From the NCBI RefSeq assembly GCF_018873765.1, contig NC_057917.1, positions 55,486,464-55,550,463 on the forward strand: DNA of 64,000 nt. Direction: 5' to 3'. A model generated the notes under the pieces. That model was not told the origin of the DNA. It did no database searches and saw nothing but the letters and a program-made list of their open reading frames with translations. The position numbers and the translations under genes are program-made. This DNA comes from Telopea speciosissima (Eukaryota > Streptophyta > Magnoliopsida > Proteales > Proteaceae). Shown one piece after another: positions 57,441 to 64,000 of this stretch (the stretch's first letter is position 1; every line of letters starts with the position of its first letter).

Positions 57441-58336
57441 TGATGTAAACTGGCTGTCTAAAACCAGCCGCAGGTGTAGGGATTCTTCCCTACACCAGCA
57501 TAATTAGCCATCGGGTAGGTGTAGGGATTCTTCCCTACACCAACAGCAGTCGTGGGGATTTAGATTAGTATTTGTTTTATTTGTTTTTATTATGTTTTAT
57601 TCTTTATTGAGTTGTAATTCTAATTAGGATTCCTAGTTCAAATCTGAATTAGAAGTCCTAGTTTTGAGTCCTAGTCCTAGTTGGCATTCCTATTCCTATT
57701 TTGAGTCCTAGTCCTAGTTAGGATTTATATTTCATGTCCAGCCTTGAAGGTTATATAATGTAAGAGCTCCATTGAGCCCCCCACGATTTAATGAATAAGA
57801 AATTTGCTTTGTTGCATTCCACTGTCCTGAGATAGGCTGTGAAGGTGAGGCTGAGATAGCCTTCATGAGTTCACTGTCTCTCTCATTCGTGTGCATTCAG
57901 ATTTGTTCAAGTTTGCTACTGCTGATTGTTTGAAGGTTCATGGCTCAGTTATCCAGATCTGCTACCAGTTCAAGGATCCATCCAATAACCGGTAAGTAAA
58001 TCTCCATCCCCAAACCCTTCTGTTCCTAACCCTCTAAGCCAAACCCTAATATCCCTCCATCTCCAAACATCACTTCCATAACCTAAAACCTGCCGACTGA
58101 TTCCACCATTAGAAGCAGCCCAAACTTGGACCGAATTTCCCCTCTTGTTTGGGAAACTCGATCCAAGCCCCTAGCCATAATACTCATTATAAACCCTAGA
58201 TCCCTACATTAATCTCCTTCTCAAACCCTAACCCTAACTTCACTATTTATCTAATTCCACCCTAGCCAATCCATTAAACCCTAGTAAATCCTGGTTCTGG
58301 TTCTAGTTGGTTTTATCCCCATCTAGGATTACATTA
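57441..58336 (+). repeat. Gypsy 5' LTR with hairpin repeats, TATA box and telo-box motifs
   Basis: 896-bp LTR. Two tandem near-palindromes, each GGTGTAGGGA / TCCCTACACC around a 4-base loop, at about 57472 and 57519. A TATATAATG TATA-like box near 57754 is followed about 30 bp on by a CCCCCCACGA segment. In the 3' half several telo-box words occur: AAACCCTAA near 58042 and AAACCCTAACCCTAAC near 58223. Confidence 0.9.
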
Positions 58337-58356
58337 TTTGGTATCAAAGCCTAGCT

Positions 58357-61300
58357 ATGGGTTCTCCAAAATCAAGTGATCCAACCACTCTACAAAGAAT
58401 CGGCTGAGATAGTCAAGGTTTTATCGAAGATGTGAAGACCATCAAGCAACAAAGTTGATGTCTTGTCCAACAAGGTCCTCCGCACCTCCACAACAAATAT
58501 CACAAACTGAAGCTGCTGCTTCATACACTAACAACCGACATCCACGTAGGTTACCACAGAGGGTTCCCACACTACAGACACACAGGATCAACAACAATTC
58601 TGCCTATGAAGAAGATGAAGATCACGATGGAAATTAGTATTACCGTGATGATAAGCATAAGGTAAAACTGGATCTGAAGGAATATAACGGGAAACATGAC
58701 CCTATTGCATTCCATGACTGGTTGAGTGCTCTAGATGACTACTTCAAGTGGTTTCGGTTGTCTGAAGACCGAAAGATGCAGCTGGCCACGACTAAGTTAA
58801 CTGGAGGAGCCAAAGATTGGTGGCGTACACATGAAGACAGGTTGATCCGTCGTCACATGGAACCAATTACTTGGGCAGCTATGAAAGAGATTCTCAAAGA
58901 GAAGTACTTACCTCCTTCTTATCAGAGGTGTTTGCATGATCAACTGAACACTATACGACAAGGTACCTTAACAGTTGAGGAGTATATTGATAAATTCAAT
59001 GACTTACGCTCACGTACGGGTGTAGATGAGAATGATGACCAGCTTATATCCCGTTTCAAGTTGGGATTGAGGGTTGAGATTAAAGACAAGATAGGCGTGG
59101 TTGAAATATATAATTTGAATCACTGTTTTGAAAAGGCCATGGATGCTGAAGATTTAATCAAGGCTGCCCCGCGAAGATTCACACCGCAGTCCGGTGATAT
59201 TAGGAGAACCTTTACTCCTAACAGATCTAGTGGTTTCCCTACCCGAGCTCCACCAACTACAGAGGAAAAGGGTAAGGCCCCCATGGGTAGTCAAACACCT
59301 AACAAGTGTTTCCATTGCCAACAAGATGGTCATTATGCAAGGTACTGCCCCCAAAGAGGGAAGTCCAATTCAGTGATTGCAGCCATGGAAACTAGTCCAG
59401 ATGTCCAAGTTTGTGACCCGCAGTTTGATGACAATTGGGCCATTAATGCTGCTCTTGAGGGAGAAGACTATGATGATACTTTGGAACACGAAATTTATGA
59501 GGTAAATGTAGTAACTCGCATTCTGGTTGCTGAATCTAAAGGAGAGGACTGGCGTCGACATTGCATCTTTTATACACTGATGGATAGCGGGACAGCAACA
59601 GCACAAGTGATCGTGGACAGCGGTAGTTGTGTCAACGTGGTTTCTAAAGCTTTTGTCATTGAAGAGAAGCTTAAAGCTGAACCTCACCCACAACCATACA
59701 AGGTATCCTTACTTAATAATGATACTTTAGAGGTTAATCAGCGATGCTCAGTGCCACTCAAGATTTCTGGTTACGAGGAGAATGTCTGGTGTGATATAAT
59801 TCCTATGATTCTGACTGATGTTTTACTTGGGAGACCATGGATGTATGATAACAATGTATTGACGGGAGGTGCAAAAAATCAGTGTTTCTTTGACTTCAAA
59901 GGGAAACCACTAGTTCTCAACCCCCTCAATGTACCATTGATGAAGCCAAGGCTTAGAGCTGCCCAGCTGAAGCGACAACAGGTCTTGAAAACTATTGACA
60001 ATAGACAGCCAATGAAAGGAGGGTCAAGCAGCAAGGCACCACATGCTAGTAATAGTACTACTAAAGCACAACCCATGGAGCAACGAATTCTGTCCCTGCC
60101 TCACCGAGAATTCCTTACTACAAGTGAAGAGACAGGGTTGATACTAGCCCTGGTCACGAGAGCAGTGTCACCAACCCCTACTACTATTCATCCCAAGTCC
60201 ATAAAAGATCTGCTTGATGATTTCTCAGATCTAGTACCAGACAATCTTCCAGATGAGCTACCTCCTATGAGGGATATTCAGCATGCCATTGATCTAGTAC
60301 CAGGTTCGGTGCTACCAAATCTGCCCACTTATCGTCTCAGCCCTACTGAGCATGCCGAGCTCAAGAGACAAGTAGATGACCTGATTCGCAAGGGGTTTAT
60401 TGTTGAGAGCATGAGCCCATGTGCTGTTCCAGCATTACTTACTCCAAAGAAAGATGGTACATGGAGGATGTGTATTGATAGCAGGGCAATAAACAAGATC
60501 ACCGTCAAATACAGGTTTCCTATTCCAAGACTTGACGACATGTTAGACATGCTCACAGGTGCTTCCATCTTTTCGAAGATTGACTTAAAGAGCGGATATC
60601 ATCAGATTCGGGTCCACCCAGGAGATGAGTGGAAGACTGCTTTCAAGACAAAGGATGGTCTATATGAATGGAAGGTGATGCCTTTCGGTCTCACAAATGC
60701 TCCAAGCACCTTCATGCGTGTAATGACACAAGTACTTCGTCCATTCATCGGTAAGTTTCTTGTGGTTTACTTTGATGACATTCTTATCTACAACCACACC
60801 ACTGAGGAGCATCTCGATCATCTAAAGCAAGTGATGAGAGTGTTACGTATAGAGAAACTCTTCATCAACCTCAAAAAGTGTTCTTTTATGTTACCTAAGG
60901 TTATCTTCCTTGGGTTTATTATATCTTCAGCTGGGGTTGAAGCTGATCCGGAGAAAGTGCAAAGCATAGTCGATTGGCCAGTGCCACACACCTTGACAGA
61001 GGTTAGGAGTTTCCATGGCCTAGCATCTTTTTATCGGCGTTTTATTCGGAACTTCAGCGGCATCATGGCACCCATTATTGAGTGCATGAGAGAAAGTAAG
61101 GGCAAATTCCAGTGGACACCAGCTGCTACCAAAGCATTTTCCTTAATCAAGCAAAAGATGACTGAGGCACCTGTTCTACGGCTCCCAAACTGTGATGTCA
61201 TATTTGAGGTGGCTACAGATGCATCCCATGTTGGGATTGGAGGAGTTCTCATGCAATCAAATCATCCCATTGCCTTCTATAGTGAGAAACTCAACGATGC

Positions 61301-63137
61301 TAAGCGGCATTATTCTACCTATGATTTGGAGCTTTATGCAGTGATCCAGATTATAAAGCATTGGAGACACTACCTTGTGGGCAAAGAATTTATTCTATAC
61401 TCTGATCATGAGGCCCTTAAGTATCTCCATTCTCAGCGATCCATAAGCAACCGCCATGCTAAATGGATCGCCTATCTCCAGGAGTTTCATTTCGTTCTGA
61501 AGTACAAGGCAGGCAAAGAGAACCAGGTCACTGATGCGCTAAGTCGGAAAGTTCTCACCCTATCCACCTCTTCTACTCACAGCACATGCATCGAACATAT
61601 TAGAGATGAGTGCACGGCTGATGTTGATTTTTCCCCCATTCATACTACATTACAGCAAGGCGGAACTGATGCCAAATACTCCCTACGTGATGGATATCTC
61701 TTCTTCGGGACACGCCTATGTATCCCTAACACATCCCTTCGGCAGCACCTCATTCGGGAACTACATGGCGGTGGCATGGGAGGGCATTTTGGCATTAGCA
61801 AGACATATGCTGCAGTTGCTGATTTGTATTATTGGCCAGATCTTCAGCGTAACGTCCAGCAGGTGATTCAGCGTTGTCGAGATTGTCAGCTTGCCAAGGG
61901 TGATAAGCAAAACACGGGCCTCTACACACCTCTTCCAGTGCCTCATGCACCCTGGTTACATATCAGCATGGATTTCGTTCTCGGTCTCCCATCTACACGG
62001 GAGCGTCATGACTCTATATTTGTGGTGGTGGACAGGTTTTCGAAAATGGCTCATTTCATTCCCTGTCGGAAGACATTTGATGCCCGTCACATCGCCAAGC
62101 TCTTCTTCAAAGAGGTAGTACGTATTCATGGGCTACCTGAGTCTATTGTTTCTGATCGTGATGTCAAATTCACTAGCTATTTTTGGAAGACCTTGTGAAT
62201 GAAGACCAATACCAAGCTGAAGTTCTCCATCGCCTTTCATCCTCAGACAGATGGGCAGACTGAAGTGGTTAATTGCAGTTTAGGCAATCTCCTCCGATGT
62301 CTTGTTCGTGATCATGGGAAAGATTGGCCTTTTGTCCTTGATATTGCCGAGTTCGCGTACAATAGTTCTGTCAATCAGACCACTGGCCGTACTCCATTTG
62401 AGATTGTTTTGGGTCTGCAACCCAAGCGCCCCATGGACTTGCTTCCTCTTCCTCCTCATGTTCATGTTAGTGTGGACGCTGATGAGTTCCTTCGCCACAT
62501 CACCGAGGTCCATACCGACGTTCGCTGACGCATTGCTATTTACAATGAAGGTTACAAGGCAACAGCTGATCGTCATCGCCGATACGTGGAATTCCAACCT
62601 GGTGATTTGGTGATGGTCCGTATTTCTCTTGAGCGATTTCCTCCTGGAGCCAATCATAAGCTCCACCCTCGCAAAATGGGTCCTTTCAAGGTGCAAGAAC
62701 GCATTGGGACCAATGCCTATATGCTTGAGCTTCCTCCGTCTATGAAGATTAACAATGTTTTCAACGTGGCCGATCTCACTCTTTATGTCGGCCACCATTC
62801 GGACGACAGTGATACTGCACATGCTCTCCGCCTCTCACAGTTTACCACTCCTACTGCTGATGTCATTGAGAATGTGCTTGATAACAAGTTTACTAATATG
62901 CGGGGTGGTCGCGGCTATTACTCTTTCCTTGTTAAATGGAAGGATCGCCCTGATAGTGACAGTACCTGGATTCACGCCAACGACTTCAGGCGCCTTGATC
63001 TTGATCTCTACGAGCGCTACATGTCTTTCATCCATTCGTCGGAGACGAATGTTTTTGAGAAGGGGGGAGTTGATGTAAACTGGTTGTCTAAAACCAGCCG
63101 CAGGTGTAGGGATTCTTCCCTACACCAACATAATTAG
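58357..63137 (+). pseudogene. Gypsy gag-pol polyprotein with three in-frame stops
   Basis: From about 58455 to 63137 one reading frame covers the whole polyprotein, broken only by stops at 58635 (TAG), 62196 (TGA in a position that is normally Trp) and 62526 (TGA). The longest open part is 58722-62198, 1158 codons. Order: gag (WFRLSEDRKMQLATTKLTGG), zinc knuckle CX2CX4HX4C (59307-59348), aspartic protease (VIVDSGSCVNVV), reverse transcriptase (about 60350-60900; YFDD at 60768), RNase H (61195-61545; ATDASHVGIGGVL), integrase with H2C2 finger and core (61735-62500; [24 protein letters not shown]), and chromodomain (about 62880-63010; YYSFLVKWKDRPDSDSTW). The likely gag ATG at 58357 is out of frame with the rest, implying small indels before 58455. 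Confidence 0.93.
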
Positions 63138-63970
63138 CCATCGGGTAGGTGCAGGGATTCTTCCCTACACCAACAGCAGTCGTGGGGATTTAGATTAGTA
63201 TTTGTTTTATTTGTTTTTATTATGTTTTATTCTTTATTGAGTTGTAATTCTAATTAGGATTCCTAGTTCAAATCTGAATTAGAAGTCCTAGTTTTGAGTC
63301 CTAGTCCTAGTTGGCATTCCTATTCCTATTTTGAGTCCTAGTCCTAGTTAGGATTTATATTTCATGTCCAGCCTTGAAGGCTATATAATGTAAGAGCTCC
63401 ATTGAGCCCCCCACGATTTAATGAATAAGAAATTTGCTTTGTTGCATTCCACTGTCCTGAGATAGGCTGTGAAGGTGAGGCTGAGATAGCCTTCACGAGT
63501 TCACTGTCTCTCTCATTCGTGTGCATTCAGATTTGTTCAAGTTTGCTACTGCTGATTGTTTGAAGGTTCATGGCTCAGTTATCCAAATCTGCTACCAGTT
63601 CAAGGATCCATCCAATAACCGGTAAGTAAATCTCCATCCCCAAACCCTTCTGTTCCTAACCCTCTAAGCCAAACCCTAATATCCCTCCATCTCCAAACAT
63701 CACTTCCGTAACCTAAAACCTGCCCAGCCTGATTCCACCATTAGAAGCAGCCCAAACTTGGACCGAATTTCCCCCTCACTGTTTGGGAAACTCGATCCAA
63801 GCCCCTAGCCATAATACTCATTATAAACCCTAGATCCCTACATTAATCTCCTTCTCAAACCCTAACCCTAACTTCACTATGTATCTAATTCCACCCTAAC
63901 CAATCCATTAAACCCTAGTAAATCCTGGTTCTGGTTCTAGTTGGCTTTATCCCCATCTAGGATTACATTA
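63071..63970 (+). repeat. Gypsy 3' LTR
   Basis: 900-bp partner of 57441-58336, preserving the hairpins, TATA motif and telo-box words. The final 30 bases of the window (63971-64000) are flanking DNA starting with the AAAAG duplication. Confidence 0.93.
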
Positions 63971-64000
63971 AAAAGGGTAGGAAACCCTCTTATTCTCGCA

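Larger units (their letters stand above)
57441..63970 (+). mobile_element. Young Ty3/gypsy chromovirus, nearly intact
   Basis: 6.53-kb element: LTRs 57441-58336 and 63071-63970, each starting TGATGTAAACTGG and ending GGATTACATTA. 5-bp duplication AAAAG at 57436-57440 and 63971-63975. Primer-binding site TGGTATCAAAGCC at 58339-58351 (initiator tRNA-Met type). Polypurine tract GAAGGGGGGAG immediately before the right LTR. By eye the LTRs differ at roughly a dozen substitutions plus two small indels over about 900 bp, so insertion is recent. It most likely lies inside RAD4 intron 10, in the gene's orientation. Confidence 0.96.

Noticed and set aside
57472..57545. Regularly spaced hairpin repeats that might suggest a CRISPR-like array
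   Set aside because: Only two units, located within a plant LTR and repeated identically in the other LTR.
1..64000. Search for tRNA, snRNA or other structured RNA genes
   Set aside because: No stretch with a convincing tRNA A/B box and cloverleaf, or snRNA promoter elements, was seen; the only rRNA is the organelle-derived fragment.

Overview
The window is nuclear DNA from a flowering plant. Genes are split by GT-AG introns, the predicted proteins match plant families, and much of the sequence is non-LTR (LINE) and LTR (Ty1/copia, Ty3/gypsy) retrotransposons plus small foldback elements. The species cannot be named from the sequence. Long repeat-filled introns and heavy LINE content suggest a medium-to-large eudicot or basal-eudicot genome. 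No bacterial-type features (operons, CRISPR arrays, ribosome binding sites) were seen.

Five host genes can be supported. (1) The last exon of a 2-hydroxyacyl-CoA lyase (+, 1090-1404). (2) A complete three-exon NPF (NRT1/PTR) transporter (+, 11459-13396). (3) A small gene of unknown function (+, 17913-18329). (4) A complete six-exon THO4/ALY mRNA-export adaptor (-, 34429 down to 20026), spread over 14.4 kb because intron 3 is about 10 kb. (5) The first ten exons of an XPC/RAD4 DNA-repair gene (+, 46073-55874), whose remaining exons lie beyond the right edge. Reading frame and splice phase were followed across every junction of genes 2, 4 and 5; each joins in frame with no internal stop.

Layout: 1-2.4 kb, HACL end; 2.4-11 kb, solo-LTR-like sequence, a decayed LINE, a Mutator-like element nested inside an older inverted repeat, and a 5'-truncated LINE with target-site duplication; 11.4-13.4 kb, NPF; 13.5-16.3 kb, an antisense LINE; 17.9 kb, the small gene; 20-35 kb, THO4, holding a Mutator MITE in intron 4 and, in intron 3, a full copia element plus an organelle-DNA chimera (plastid clpP joined to antisense 23S rRNA); 35.4-41 kb, a gypsy chromovirus immediately upstream of THO4 in the same orientation; 41-45.7 kb, a dense cluster of foldback elements; 46-55.9 kb, RAD4 exons with a hAT MITE in intron 9; 57.4-64 kb, a young, nearly intact gypsy chromovirus, probably inside RAD4 intron 10.

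The host genes are unrelated in function and do not form a cluster. No new multi-gene system is visible. The main interest lies in how mobile and organellar DNA has enlarged and flanked working genes while leaving their coding frames intact, and in several small inverted-repeat families whose termini and target-site duplications can be read directly.
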